A stretch of DNA of 64,000 nucleotides from Nothopassalora personata (Eukaryota; Ascomycota; Dothideomycetes; Mycosphaerellales; Mycosphaerellaceae). Both the position numbers and the translations under genes were made by a program. The notes under the pieces are model-generated. The model was not told where the DNA came from and did no database searches. It saw only the letters and a program-made list of their open reading frames with translations. The DNA lies in assembly GCA_033816765.1 (NCBI GenBank), contig CM066293.1, forward strand, positions 2,604,001 through 2,668,000, written 5' to 3'. This document shows, piece by piece, positions 13,125-24,929 of this stretch (position 1 is the first letter of the stretch; each line of letters starts with the position of its first letter).

Positions 13125-13286
13125 TATAAGGGGCGGGCCCCTGTTTCTTAGCATAGGCTACGCCTATGCGTTCGGATTACTTTCCGACACCTTTTCTTCG
13201 GATAGCGTGTAACTTCCCCATTCTTCCATATCGAACTTATTACAAACTTTATAGAACTTCAGTGTATACGTCGTTTACCCGTAACA
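13125..13286 (+). repeat. LTR, 3' LTR of element A
   Basis: 162 bp, from TATAAGGGGC (originally TGTAAGGGGC) to CCGTAACA. It is less RIPed than the 5' LTR of D. The next bases, GTCGG, should be the 5-bp target duplication; its partner would be left of the window. Confidence 0.9.
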
Positions 13287-14187
13287 GTCGGAACATAGTT
13301 ATTAACGCCGTCTAGTCCTATCTAGTGATTTGTCCGTATTCTTCGAATTTAGCGGCATACTCTAAAGTAGACGTCTTCTACTTTAGGTGTTAAATGATTC
13401 GTATAGCCTATTAGACTTCGTTCGAGGTTCTAAAGATTGATTTTATCTTTTCTTTAAAGAGAGTGTAGCTCCTAAACATTCCGGTAGGGTCTAATCGTCC
13501 TATACCTTTAAGGTATTCCTTAAGGTAAGGTTTAATCTAGTTCTACGCACTTCCGCGAAGGTACGTAATAGCGAAGATAGTTCTTTTATTAGCATCGACT
13601 AGGTTGAACATAAGATACATATCTATCTAATTAATCTAGTCGTCGAACTTAGCCCTATCTCTATAGAAGAGGTCTAGCTTAGTAGCCTTAACGTCGTTCT
13701 TCCTTAGAGTAGGCTCGTTATCGTTATTAGACTTATCGTCCTTCGTAGTAGTCTATTATAGTAGCGCACGGCGGATGCTTCCTACTTCGCTAGGGGCGGG
13801 TGTTCCCCTACTAGCTGCTTAAGTAGCGCTTATCCCAAGGGCGTTTAAAGTGTTATTATCTCGTTCTAGGGCTAGTCTTAAGAGAGAGATAAGTTAAGTT
13901 ACGTAGCGGTATTCTTTAGAGAGGCTAAAGCAAGCTAAGCGAAGATAAATAATTAGAGTAAGAGTTATATTCTAATTAGTGAGATAGTAACATAAGTTAA
14001 ACGCATTAGAACTATAAGGGTTTCTAGCGTTCCTAAATACAAAGGAGATTCGTAGATCTCGGTAATTAGTCTAATTAGTCTAAGCATGAGTAGTCTAATC
14101 GCTCCAAGTCTAAGCGCTTAGGTAGGATGAGTCACGTGTTCGTCTTGTTATTATAATTCTAGGGTCCATAGGAATCATTCCGTAACA
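13287..14187 (-). mobile_element. Gypsy element B remnant (5' LTR and gag start), truncated by insertion of A
   Basis: On the - strand a 337-bp LTR (13851-14187) is followed by a 17-nt leader and a gag start (ATA for the original ATG, then Ser-Ala-Thr). Element E has the same arrangement. The gag homology runs to 13287, where the LTR of A begins, so A probably inserted into B and the rest of B lies outside the window. The solo LTR at 48067-48449 belongs to the same family in its 3' half. Confidence 0.85.
13851..14187 (-). repeat. LTR of family B
   Basis: 337 bp. On - it starts TGTTACGG and ends GAGATAATAACA. Its 3' half aligns base for base with the un-RIPed solo LTR at 48067-48449, with differences mostly C to T or G to A. 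It contains the shared core read on + as TTTCTAGCGTTCCTAAATAC. Confidence 0.88.
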
Positions 14188-14347
14188 ATACTATAACCTA
14201 ACCTCTACCTTACTGCTACTTATTTTCTACGAGACAAGACAGCTACTACTTTATTACTCTCCCTTAACTTCCTATCGGCCCGAGAACAAACCCAATTAAG
14301 CTTATCTTCTTAACTTGTAATATTATTAGGTTATACTAAACCTAACA
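14188..14347 (-). repeat. About 155-bp dispersed repeat, inverted copy of 63608-63763
   Basis: On the - strand this segment (GTTAGGTTTAGTATAACC near its start, then ATTACAAGTTAAGAAGATAAGC) matches 63608-63763 of the + strand with few differences. In both places a B-type LTR directly abuts the end that reads GGTTATAGT. It may be the 3' flank of a larger repeat family. Confidence 0.75.
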
Positions 14348-14349
14348 AA

Positions 14350-17000
14350 ATGTATCTACTTCTCGACTAGTCTTCTTAGTAGAGGGGGTATAGTTAGTTG
14401 TACTTATAAGTAATGTCTATAATACTAGTAGTATCGAAACTTATACCGGCGGTAGTATACTTAACTTAGGCTTAATTAGTAAGTACTACGGACGGATAGG
14501 CGATCGATTTATTAGATACGGTATTAATATAGCACTACTTATAATAGTAGAAGGTAACGCTATAGGACTAGTTTACACGAACGGTATATATATACCTCTT
14601 ACTAGACTATAGACCTACCGACTATTACTTCTAACTGGATCGTAGACTTATCGATTATTACCTTCTCGCTCTTACCGTAGCTTTAATATATTACGAGCCG
14701 TAACTAGGATTAGATTATTATCCCTAGCCTCCTCCGTACGCCTTAACGACTAGGTAGCGTCCTTATTGTCCTAGTTTAACTCCTCGTTATTAGTAGGTAT
14801 AGCCTTTCTAGTATTACGACTAGCTTTCCGTACCGCTACACGCTCTATAAGTATAGACTAGACGGTAGAGAACTACTACTTAAGTTAGGCTAGTAATGTT
14901 AATTAATATATACCCTAGTACTTCTACTCGATAATATAAGGTACCTTCTCGTATAACCTATCGATTACTAGATTATCCTAACTACTTAAGGTATTTAGAG
15001 ACTTATATAACTTATCGTTATATAGCGTAACAATGTCCTACCGGAGCCTATTAGACATAAATATATTAGGCGGTATAGGGAACATAGTATTAGGACGTAG
15101 CTTGGTAGCGTGCCTATAAGCCTATTTATTAAGTAATAATAATACGATAGTAGAACAAGAACCTTTCCGTAGTACTATAGGAATAACTAGTATAGGTAGC
15201 AATTAGAATATTAATAATAGGAATGTATCCGGCGTATACATATTATAGTATAGGTTTAGTAGTAATATAATACGCCTTTCCTCGCCCGGTAGTAGGCGTC
15301 TTTCTCTAAGAAAGTAGAGGAACCTACTACGATAGTAACTACTATTAATAATATCTCGCTAAACTAGAGGTAATAGCCTACGGTTATACCTCTTATCTAC
15401 TATCTACTTTAACTTATTATCCGGATTAAATAGCTCTGATTTAGATTCGGTACTAGCCTTAGACTCTTCGCTTAAATTACCTTAGTTTAGTTAGATTATA
15501 GCGGCTATACCTATACGAGCTTTCTTACGAAACGAAAATTGTTAATTTTTCTATACGGTCGTACGAGCCTTCTTTTATATAGCCGTCTTAGCCTTAGGGT
15601 TATTAGTATCTATTATACCCGCTAGATTAATACTATTATAGTTAAAAGCCTAATACGGTAGATATATTATACTAATGCTCGTCCGGCCCTCGCTACGACT
15701 ACTACGGCCGAGTCTCTACTAAATGTCGCTAATATCTATACCGATAGGGAACTTCTAACATATAACGATCTCGATATCCGGAATATTAACGCCTATACCT
15801 AATAAAGTAGTAGTAACAATTATCCTAATCTAAGAGTTCTCCTTTTCAAACTTGTTATATCGGAAGTTCTTATCCTATTGAGTAGTAACTAACGTAAAGG
15901 TCTATATAACATCGGATATATAGTAACTAATACTAACGCGCTTATAATAATATCGATCTTACGGTAGCGTATCCGCGGTTAGTCGGATTAAGGCTTAAGT
16001 AATAAAGGTCGTTATAGTAGCAATAGTACTAATACTATTAATAAAAACAATAGCCTTACGGATTCGATTAGGTATCGCTTTACCGTCTATTATAGTATAC
16101 TCTAATAAGAACCTAAGTTAATACTACTAGTTAAGTTTACCCTTTAGAATCTATCGTAAGTAGATAGCTATATCTATACGATTAATAGACGTTCGAATTA
16201 CCTCGGTCTAGAATAGTAATAGACTAAGATACTAAAATCTAGTATTCTAGAGAATATCCTCTTCTGTAGCCTTATCGAGTATAGTAGAATAGGTAAACTA
16301 ATATACCTCTCGCGGTAGCTAGTCTCGTAGCTAGCCTAGTATCGCGAAGGCCGGTCTAAAATCCTTCTACTACTAAATAGTATAGAATTTATTAATTACG
16401 ACGAGTCTAATACGCGAGGTAAATCTTAAGTCCTTTAGTAACTTCCGAAAAGATACGGACGAGGCTTACTTAGGTCTAAGTAGTATATAAGTATATTAGC
16501 TATCAGCTATCTTCTATAATATTATTTAGTCCTCCAACTTAGTACCCTCTACTATTAAGATAGGACGCGTACTACTACTAAGCTAACGAATATTACGTAA
16601 CTACTTATCTCTAAGCTTAACTAACGGTACGATTTAAATAGTAATACAATCTATAAGAACACTATACGTATAAAATATTATACTCTTACTAAACACGGTC
16701 TGTATAATTAATAGGGTATCTCTACTACTAAAAATTAGACGCTGTAGTACGTAGACCTACTAGTAGTATAGCTCAAATCTATATAAGTTATATAGATACT
16801 AATAGATAACACGCTACTAGATGTTTATATAGCGTACGTCTCGAGCTTTATCTATAGCCTCCTTTAGACGCTCTCGGGGATAACGATAGCAAATAGTATC
16901 GAGATGAGAGGTTAAGGATACCGTCGTATCTAGCGTATACGGCTTTAGACATTTCGCCTTTATCCGCTTACCTCTCCTATTAGCTTTTCTAGACGACCTA
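14350..17000 (-). pseudogene. RecQ-like (SF2) helicase pseudogene, RIP-degraded
   Basis: The - strand shows superfamily 2 helicase motifs in order. A Walker A remnant lies at about 16681-16715, read as QTVFSKSIIF, where G to A changes have removed the Gly. A DEAH-type box lies at about 16377-16406 (LVVINKFYTI), followed by a readable FRPAFAILG stretch. Motif IV is at about 16033-16055 (AIVFINS). Motif V is at about 15780-15830 (TTLLGIGVNIPD). Motif VI is at about 15693-15730 (QRLGRSSRSEGR). The IPD and QRLGR blocks fit RecQ-type helicases; fungal genomes carry multicopy, often subtelomeric, helicase genes of this kind (known). The C-terminal part down to 14.35 kb is unassigned. There are many TAG/TAA stops. 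Ends are approximate. Confidence 0.78.
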
Positions 17001-17800
17001 TTCGCTACTAAAGGTAGATTTAAAGTATACTAAAGCGTACTAAAGCGTGTAGATTAGTACTAGCCGCTAAAAAGGGTATCGTTAAGAAGCGAGCGTAGAG
17101 ATCCGTTAAGCTACTAAGATAGATTCTAGCTAATAGAGACTACTATGCGTACCGCCTACTACTATGGATAACGCGTTATACAATACCTAGCGCTACCCTC
17201 TTATTAGCTAAACCGTACGAAACGGTACTAACCCGTTAAGACCCGTATAAATAGTAGTAAATAGAGTATTTAAAATACTACGTAGACTACGCTCTTATTA
17301 CGTACTAATATTCTACTATAGCGACATAACTATACTAGTACGACTACGAAGCGTACGATTAACTAGGAAGGTATACGTATAGTATATAGTACAATAGATA
17401 ATTACGCGCTATATAATAGACTTAATAGTTATATATCTACCTAGCTTCGCGTCTTAGCGCGTCTACCGAATATAATATACTACTTTAAATATTAACAACT
17501 CTTACTTATTTAGCCTAAGGAATCAAATAGGGGTAGTAGTATACTCGTAAGAGGCGTTTATAGCTCGCTAGCTAATATTAGTTTAAACTATATAAAGTTA
17601 GTTTTATATTCGAGGGTATACTTTGTATATAGCGCGCTATTAGATTGTTACGTTCTTAACGCCGTTATAATCTCTACTATCGGCGCTATTATTTAAATCT
17701 ATAGGAGCTCGGCTAGGCGTAGTAATCGGTTACTATTACGTACTAAAATGTAGTAGTAGTGCTATATAGCCTTAAGCTATACTAAAACAAGCCCTATTCA
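17000..17800. other. RIPed AT-rich region without recognisable gene
   Basis: CpA-poor, stop-rich sequence upstream of the helicase motifs; it may be the degraded N-terminus and promoter of that repeat. The string ACCCGTATAAATAG at about 17237 could be a relic TATA box. A short stretch near 17210-17235 resembles the un-RIPed sequence at 17850-17900 (GCTAAAC, CCGT, CTAACCCG blocks). Normal dinucleotide use resumes at about 17800. Confidence 0.5.
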
Positions 17801-18276
17801 ATCTTAGACGCTTTGCTGAGGCTCGCTAGTGCGGAATCACCCGATTGGCTAAACGGTGCTAAACCGTGCTAACCCGTAATGATCGGAGCTAAACGGTGCC
17901 GAGCCGAGAAAGAAGCGACTGAGCTTGCTGAGGTAAGAACGACATGCTAACGAACGCTCCTCTCCATCCGGCAGGCTGCCCAAAAATGAGCAAATCAACG
18001 GCCGGCAGTTGCGCGGGTGTGGGCCACACGGTTCATGAAGCAAAAGAGAAAGAATTTCCCGGTCGCGAAGGCGATCACCGTGAAGACGATGTGATTCTTG
18101 TTGATGAGATCTTCTAGGACTCTGTCCAGTGACGTCGAGAGCTGAGAGCGCTATGTTCAGTGCAGAATAGCGGACTAAACTTAGGGCGTTGACAGATATA
18201 TCGCCGTCATGAATCGGATGCGTGAGTGCTTGTAGCTTTATGCCGCTCGAACATTGCACCAGTATAGCTTCGATCG
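17801..18276. other. Intergenic 3' flank of the SET-domain gene
   Basis: Unmutated, CpA-rich sequence between the RIP boundary and the stop codon of the SET gene. A 136-codon frame on the - strand has no recognisable domain, directly abuts the stop of the SET gene and is most likely 3' UTR or spacer. No RNA gene is visible. Confidence 0.55.
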
Positions 18277-19727
18277 CTATACCTCATCCTCAACGAAGAA
18301 GAGATCCGATTGGACTGCCATATCTTCCAAGACATCTTCGAGTATCACTGCTTGCTCGTGCCTGTACTTTTGAGCAATGCTCTGCCGATCATTGACAGGC
18401 TCCAGCTGTTCAGCTGTGGCACGCATATCGCGCAACATCTTTCGGACGAGATTCTCGAGGTACTTGATCGTGGCTTTCTGATTACGCCGGGAAGGCATGA
18501 CGTACGGCTCGTTCCTCAACAAAGCTCGCTCCGTCAAGGTGGCGACTTTGAAAGACACCATGGAAACCAGCTTTGTGTGGAAGTGCCTCAGCGCACGTGC
18601 CTCGTGAGTTCGATTCAGCAAACCCAGAGGGTGGCGCCGTGGTGCTCGCACGGTGACGAAGGCGAGTAGAGTCTCTTCCCTCGATGCATAGTATTCATCT
18701 GATGTAGACGAAGTACTGAATACGACGTGAGATGGGTGTGCTGGCTGGGACAGGTCGAATGGCACCGGCAACACGGCCTCCGGGAACTCGTTGTTGGGAA
18801 GAATGAATCCGAAATCCTTTAATAAGGCAGTGTTGTTGTATCGCTGTGTGTCTTTGTCGTACGGGTTCCCGATGCTTTCGCCAGGCTTCAACGTTGTCGC
18901 TTTTCTGAGGCCCAGACCTGTATCCTTGAAATCGTAGCCCATGCCAGCACGCTGATCATGATTCAGTAGATCGAGTACAGGCATCAACACTTTCGGGACA
19001 TCATCGATGCAGGCACCAGACTTGAAGATGACCTGGTACTCGTCTTTGATAGCAGCAGAATCGCCTTCTATCGCCAAGGTTGAGAACGATCTCGACACGA
19101 AAATGTAGTGAGCCCAAAGACAAAGCTCGCTACAATTGTCAGCTACAATCAATACACATTCCATCTTGGTGCTTACAAGGTGTATTTTGAAGCGTCCCAG
19201 CCACCCTCAACCATCACATTCATTGCCTCCGACCATCGAGAGTTCAAGTCCCTTCGCTTCTTGACCACATCTTCCTCCAGGTATGTGCCCTGTAGCCAGA
19301 GCAGATCTTCTTCGGACCATAGCAACGGTATGGCAGGGTCGTTTGGATCACCAGGTTGCGGCAATATCTGGATGTATGGGTACCAAAACGAGTCCACGCC
19401 GAGAAGATACTGCTGCACCAGAAAAATCGCGCTCACAGTCTCATGATCAACGGAGCTATCCAAGAGGCTTTTGGGCAAATGGACTGAGCGAGGCTGGTAG
19501 TACGAGTCTGATTCCTTCCCTGCTGAGACTGCATTCCAGTAGGAGAATGTCAGCTGATAGCTGATCCGCAAGAAGACCTCATGAGGCAAAAGGCCGCCGC
19601 TCTTCTCGTCCACAAGGCACTCGACGCCACGGTTGGTCGTTTGAACCAACTTCAGAGCGGGATGAACGAATGCTCCATTCTTTTTCGCCCATTGCAAGAA
19701 TCGCTCATATCTCGAATCGACCTCCAT
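18277..19727 (-). CDS. SET-domain protein lysine methyltransferase (Rubisco-LSMT/RKM-like)
   Basis: Two exons: 19727-19177 and 19129-18277, with a 47-nt intron 19176-19130 (GTAAGC...GCTGAC...TGTAG). Splicing keeps the frame and gives 467 residues. The N-terminus (FLQWAKKNGAFVHPALKL) is typical of this family. After the junction come a KYTFELCLWAHYIFVSRSF block and a VLMPVLDLLNH block (NH at about residues 240-241). A GESIGNPYDKDTQRYNN block follows, with the candidate catalytic Tyr near residue 274, and then LLKDFGF. These are the split-SET core motifs. The C-terminal 150 residues would be the substrate-binding helical part. Family members methylate lysines of ribosomal proteins, elongation factors or other cytosolic or nuclear proteins; the substrate here is unknown. 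It is not RIPed. It faces the NRPS gene head to head, with element D between them. Confidence 0.85.
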
Positions 19728-19885
19728 GAGGCAAGTACGGCGGACTCCCTGGAAGGCTCTTGGAAACCGCCATGTTGGACCAGTTCGACCTGAGGTTCAC
19801 GAGAAGCAGGCAATAGACGGCATTCAAGGTGGTGACACTGCAACAGGAGAGAAAAAGTCGCGCGAAATGGTTTGGAAGCCTCGTA
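19728..19885. promoter_or_regulatory. Putative promoter of the SET-domain gene
   Basis: 158 bp of un-RIPed sequence between the SET start codon and the minisatellite. I see no clear TATA box. Originally it would have been part of a roughly 1.7-kb divergent intergenic region shared with the NRPS gene. Confidence 0.4.
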
Positions 19886-20544
19886 GCCTGGTTGACATGG
19901 TTTCTCTCGAATCCGGGGTTTTGCCTTTTCGCCTATTTGCCTGTATGCCTATTTGCCTGTATGCCTATTTGCCTGTATGCCTGTATGCCTATATGCCTGT
20001 TTGGCTGTTTGGCTGTTTGCCTGTGTGCCTGTTTGTCTATGTGCCTATATGCCTATATGCTATACACTTACTCGTAGGGGCTATAGATTAGCTGCTACGA
20101 GTAAGTACACCTCGCAGCCTAGTTAGCATGGTTTCTCACGAATCCGGCTTTTTTGCCTATTTGTCTATATACCTGTGTATATGCCTATATACCTATTTGC
20201 CTATACGCCTCGTAGCCGAATTAGCTATGTTTCCTACGGATATAGCTTTTTTACCTATTTACCTATATGCCTATCTACCTATGTACCTACTTACCTATAT
20301 ACCTATTTGCCTATATACCTATTTGCCTATATGCCTATTTGCCTATATACCTATTTGCCTATATAACTATATGCCGATTCTGAAATAAAACTTATAAGAG
20401 CTCTACCTAATTATTTATTAACTCCTACTAAGATTGCCTAAAATTTGCTTAAAATTTATCGCGTAAAATAGGTAAATAGACATATAGGCACATAGATAAA
20501 CAGGCATACAGGCATATAGGCACGTAGGCATATAGGCACATAAG
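19886..20544. repeat. Foldback minisatellite, left arm and spacer
   Basis: A head sequence (GCCTGGTTGACATGGTTTCT at 19886, degraded copies at about 20118 and 20213) is followed by arrays of an 8-bp motif of the type GCCTATTT / GCCTATAT / GCCTGTAT up to about 20375. An AT-rich spacer (about 20376-20465) follows, then the same motif inverted (ATATAGGC, AAACAGGC) up to 20544. Element D cuts the right arm here. The array becomes more RIPed (TACCTATT) away from the gene. Reading frames through it give only Leu/Tyr/Cys/Pro repeats. Confidence 0.85.
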
Positions 20545-20706
20545 TATAAGGGGCGGGCCCCTGTTTCTTAGTATAGGCTACGCCTATACGTTTAGATTGC
20601 TTTCCGACACCTTTTCTTCGGATAGCGTGTAACTTCCCCTTTCTTCTATATTAAACTTATTATAAACTTTATAGAACTTTAGTATATACGTCGTTTACCC
20701 GTAATA
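20545..20706 (+). repeat. LTR, 5' LTR of element D (heavily RIPed)
   Basis: 162 bp, TATAAGGGGC...CCGTAATA. Compared with the 3' LTR all the differences I see are C to T or G to A. Confidence 0.93.
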
Positions 20707-23700
20707 TTAAGTTCGATCCATTCGAATTAGCTAGGCACCTACTATTAAAGAGACGGGATACGTAATAACGTCGGTAGGTAGCGAGAACCCTAGGACTAGT
20801 GCCCCGAATAAAAACTTCTAACTTATGCTTTAGTAACTATACTAGCGATAGGAAGAGATATAAGCCGAGTTAATTATAACGCGCGCCGCTTTAAAAGAAT
20901 CGGAAGACGCTCGACGTTAGTTAATACCTATAGTCTCGCTACTAGTTTATAATAAGACGACTACTAGTAACCTAATAAGACAGTTACTATAGACGCTAAA
21001 TGCCGCCGCGCCCTCGTCGCGCACCGGAGAAGAACCGTCGGGTCCTAGAGGTTAGAACCTACCTTCCTAGGACGGTAAGGTAGAGACATTCCGCGATTAC
21101 TTCTTAAGGTTAAAGAGCTCTTTTAGGGTACGATCCGCCCTAAAACCGACGCTCTCTAATAGGTATTACTAGGATGCGATTAACGACACCTTACTAGCGA
21201 GAGAGTATACTAGGATACGGCACTTCTAGGATAAGGGAGACGGCGAACTTAGGAAGGACCCCGTTACTTTCTTTACGTAACTTAAGAAAGTCTTCGGTAA
21301 TAGTAACGAGCGCGCTAAGGCTCTAGAGCAGCTTACTAAGATTAAACATACGAACGGTTAACCTTAGTACGATTACTAGATAAAATTCGACGGACTCCTA
21401 CTAAGCGCCGGCGGAGAGAACTAGAGCGACGACGCGAAGATTAGTCACTTACGCAATACCTTCTCGAACCCCGTTAGGATATATACTACGGCTATGCCGA
21501 AAAAGGAGGACTACTACGAGTTTACGGGTAAGGTCGAACGGATTATAACTAACCTTAAGGACACGGACTAGTTTAAAATAGCCTATAAGAGGTAGAAGGA
21601 TAATAATAAGGACTCTAGTATAACCGCTATAGTTACTACTCGTTCTTTTACGAGAGCGGCTAGTAGCTAGGTTAATACCGATAGTAATACTATTATAGTA
21701 CTAACCCGGACAAGCGGAGGCCGCTCTAGAAGTCGTAGAGATCGGAAGGAGGATAAAGGAAGGTAGAGAGTAAAATAGGTAGATACCGCTAAGAGAGATC
21801 GTAGGCGCTAAGAATAGCTCTACTTCCGCTATAGAGCGAGCGGACATCGAGTAAAGGATTGCCCGTACGCCGTAGTAGTCAATCCTACTAGGATTAACGC
21901 GGCCTCGGTCGCGCCGATCCTAGAGGACGACGGGTTTAAGTCGGATCCCGAAGAGATAGGAAAAGACTAGCTCCTAGTCGAAAGCTAGAACTAGGAGATA
22001 AAGAAGCACTAGTAAAGGGGTAGAACGTAGTTAAGAGTTCTATAAATAGAAATCTTATATATACCGACGTACTCCTAAACGAAAGTTACGGAACGTTTAC
22101 CCTTATCAATAAAGGATATATATACTACGCTATAATTAACGGAGACCTAGCGAAAGGCCTCGGTCTTACGTATATTAGTAACGAGAGCCGTAAGGCTATA
22201 GGGTTTACGAAGGCGATACGGAACTCGATTGAAGGAGTAGTTGCCTTCCGTATAGAAATTGCTAGGATCTACTAGGTAGTTTATACTTACGTCATGCCTA
22301 ATCTAGACTTCCCTATAATCCTAGGGAACCCGTAGAAGGCGCACAATTAGATCCGGACTACGCCTAAAAAGCGCCGGTACTACTATAGCTTAGTAAAGAA
22401 ATAGGTACCTAAAGGGCGTAACTACGAAGAACACGAGTCGGGTAAGCGTTTCGCTACGATTGCTACGGTAACCGTAGAAGATATTAAGAAAGCCCTTAGT
22501 AAGAAATTAAGAAAGCCCTTAGTAAGAAGGAGCTGCCTACGCGAGAGGAACTTAAGAAGGGCTTACCTCTAGAACTTTAGGATATGTTACCGCTATTTTC
22601 TACTAGGGAAGCTAATAAACTAGCTCTATACCGCGGCGACCTTAACTATAAGATCGATATACGGACGAAAGCCGACGGAAGCCCGGAACCATTGCCCTAG
22701 GGACCGCTCTATAGCATGTCTAAAGACGAGCTACTTGTCCTCTAGAAGTTACTAACGGAACTATAGCGTAAGGGTTATATTCGCCCTTCTACCTTAGAAG
22801 CGGCGGCTTCCGTCTTATTCGTAAAGAAGCCCGGGGGAGGACTTAGGTTCTACTACGATTGGAGCATTAAACTCGATTACTAAGTAGGACCGTTATCCGC
22901 TACTATTAATCCCGGAAACTATTCGGAACCTAACGGGCGCTAGATAGATTACGAAGGTTAATGTTATTACCGTATTCTATTACCTCCGGATAGCTCGAGG
23001 CGAAGAGTATAAGACGGCCTTTCGAACTAGATTCGGTCTATAGGAGTAGCTAGTATACCCGTTTGGTTTATCCGGGGCCCCTATAATATTCTAGCGGTAC
23101 ATTAATAGTTTATTACGGGACTACCTAGACGACTTTACCTCGGCCTACGCGGACGACGTCGTTATTTACTCCGACGGAATAAAAGAGGACTATTTCTAGA
23201 AGGTTCGTATCGTGCTCTAGAAGCTTTAGGACGGAGGCCTATTCCTAGATCTAGGGAAGTATAAGTTCGTATAGAAGAAGGTTAAGTACCTTAGGTTTAT
23301 TATATATACCGACGGGAGAGGAGTAGGACCCGACCCCGAGAAGGTAGTAGTAGTAAAGGACTAAAAGGTACTAGTTACCTAGAAGGAAGTACGGCGTTTC
23401 TTAGGCTTCGCGAACTACTACCGGATGTTTATTCTAAACTATTTAAAGCTCGCCGAGACCTTAACGTCGCTAACCGGTAAGAATAAGGTGTTTTCCTAGG
23501 GAGATCGTTAGGCTAATACGTTTAAGGCCCTAAAGGATAAGTACTATAAAGTACTAGTTTTAGCCTACTAGAATCCGGAGCTTCCTACCTTTTTAGAGAC
23601 GGACTATAGCGGCTTTACGCTTAGAGGCGCCCTCCTATAAGAAAAGAACGGAGTCGTGAAACTAGTAGGATTCTACTCGAAGAAGCTTAATAAGGCTAAG

Positions 23701-24357
23701 ATTAACTACGACATTTACGATAAGGAGATACTCGCGGTAGTCTCTTATCTTAAGGAATAGGCTCCCGAGTTAAAAACATATAGGCCCTTTATAATCTAGA
23801 CGGACTGTAAGAACCTAGAATACTTTATAACGAAGAGATAGCTTTCCGAACGGTAGATTCGGTAGGTTAAGGAAGTTACTAAATTCTAGTTTTTACTAGT
23901 ATATAGGCCGGGCACCGAGGCGATTATGCCGGACGCCCTTTCTCGAAGGGAGTAGGACACGCTTAGGTAGGACGACAAGTTATTACGGTATCGTAGGTTT
24001 CTTAAACCGGACATCGTAAAGAATTAGCCGGGCTTAAAGGGGGGAAGCGAGGTAGTAGTAGACGCTAGCTCTACTATAAAGGTTTCGTTAGTACGAATCT
24101 TAGCTACGTAGTTCAAAGGACTATCCGCCGTAGAAGAGGCGGATTCACCGGGCGTACTACTAGGACCCTTCTAAGACTAAGAGCTAAACGACCTCTAGGA
24201 AAGAACTATCGAGAAGGACAGTACGTTCTAAGCGGTATACCGCGCGATTAAGGTAGGAGCGCGTTTACTTCCTAGCGAGGTAAAACTTAAGGTACAAGTA
24301 GGTAACTATAGCATCGACCGTAACGGGTATCTTCGCTACCGCGGTAGGATTTAGGTG
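20707..24357 (+). pseudogene. Element D gag-pol pseudogene, 5' segment
   Basis: Gag through RNase H and the start of the integrase region, collinear with 1-3466 of A. The zinc knuckle lies at about 21822-21870 in the same state as in A (Tyr-Tyr-His-Cys). RT at about 22800-23350 keeps the catalytic YADD. Many TAG/TAA codons and a 23-bp duplication make it non-functional. The frame resumes at 32117. Confidence 0.88.
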
Positions 24358-24362
24358 CCTAG

Positions 24363-24764
24363 TGTTATAAACCTCCGAGGTAGGCTAATTATAGAAGGAG
24401 ATAGTCTATTACGTAGATCGGGCTTCTTTAGAGAGTAGTAGACAAGGTATAGGAGGTAGGCAATAACTAATAAGAATAAATGTATTCAAATTAGTAAGGT
24501 TATAATATAAGTTAAACGCCTCGAAGCTATAGGGGATTTTTAGCGTTCCTAAATATAAAGGAGACATTACCTATTAAGGCGATGCTATTCGTCCGTCCGA
24601 CTAACTATCTAGTCGTTTAGTTACGGAGTTGCCTAGACTTACGTGTTCGACTGCCCTTACTTCTATCTAGTCGGACACGTAACCTAGATACGTTAGAGAT
24701 CCTTCGTAGTAGCGGTTAGACCTCGTTCGCTGGGTCTTTTCTTACATTCCTTTAAACCGTAATA
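24363..24764 (-). repeat. LTR, 3' LTR of element E
   Basis: 402 bp, reading on + from TGTTATAAACCTCCGAGG to TTTAAACCGTAATA. About 15 differences from the other LTR, nearly all transitions. Confidence 0.93.
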
Positions 24765-24929
24765 CTATCCCCCTCTTATCTAAGCTCGTCCCGAGTCTTA
24801 AGTTTTCGTATGTTTCCTCCTTCTTCCTAACGATAAGTAGAGAGCTACTAACCTATTAAGAGCGCCGCGAACGATAAGCCCTAGGTATCGAATCTAAAGG
24901 TCGCGAGATACCGTCTCCTTATTCTAGAT

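Larger units (their letters stand above)
1..13286 (+). mobile_element. Gypsy chromovirus element A, RIP-degraded, 5' end outside window, split by element C
   Basis: The + strand reads gag, protease, reverse transcriptase, RNase H, integrase, chromodomain, polypurine tract and 3' LTR. The element is interrupted at 4182-11001 by an inverted copy of its own family (C). The 5-bp target duplication GAATA stands at 4177-4181 and again at 11002-11006, and joining the two sides restores the integrase sequence seen uninterrupted in D at 32825. The 3' LTR is 13125-13286. The 5' LTR lies left of the window. CpA and TpG are nearly gone: in the first 180 bases I count two CpA, no TpG and about 21 CpG. It cannot be functional because nearly every former Gln and Trp codon is a stop. 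Confidence 0.93.

Noticed and set aside
17849..18259. 136-codon frame on the minus strand next to the SET gene
   Set aside because: No domain and no extension, and it sits directly downstream of the SET stop; most likely 3' UTR or spacer.
19726..20388. Overlapping open frames of 60-120 codons rich in Leu, Tyr, Cys and Pro
   Set aside because: They read through the 8-bp minisatellite in several frames; the composition reflects the repeat and not a protein.
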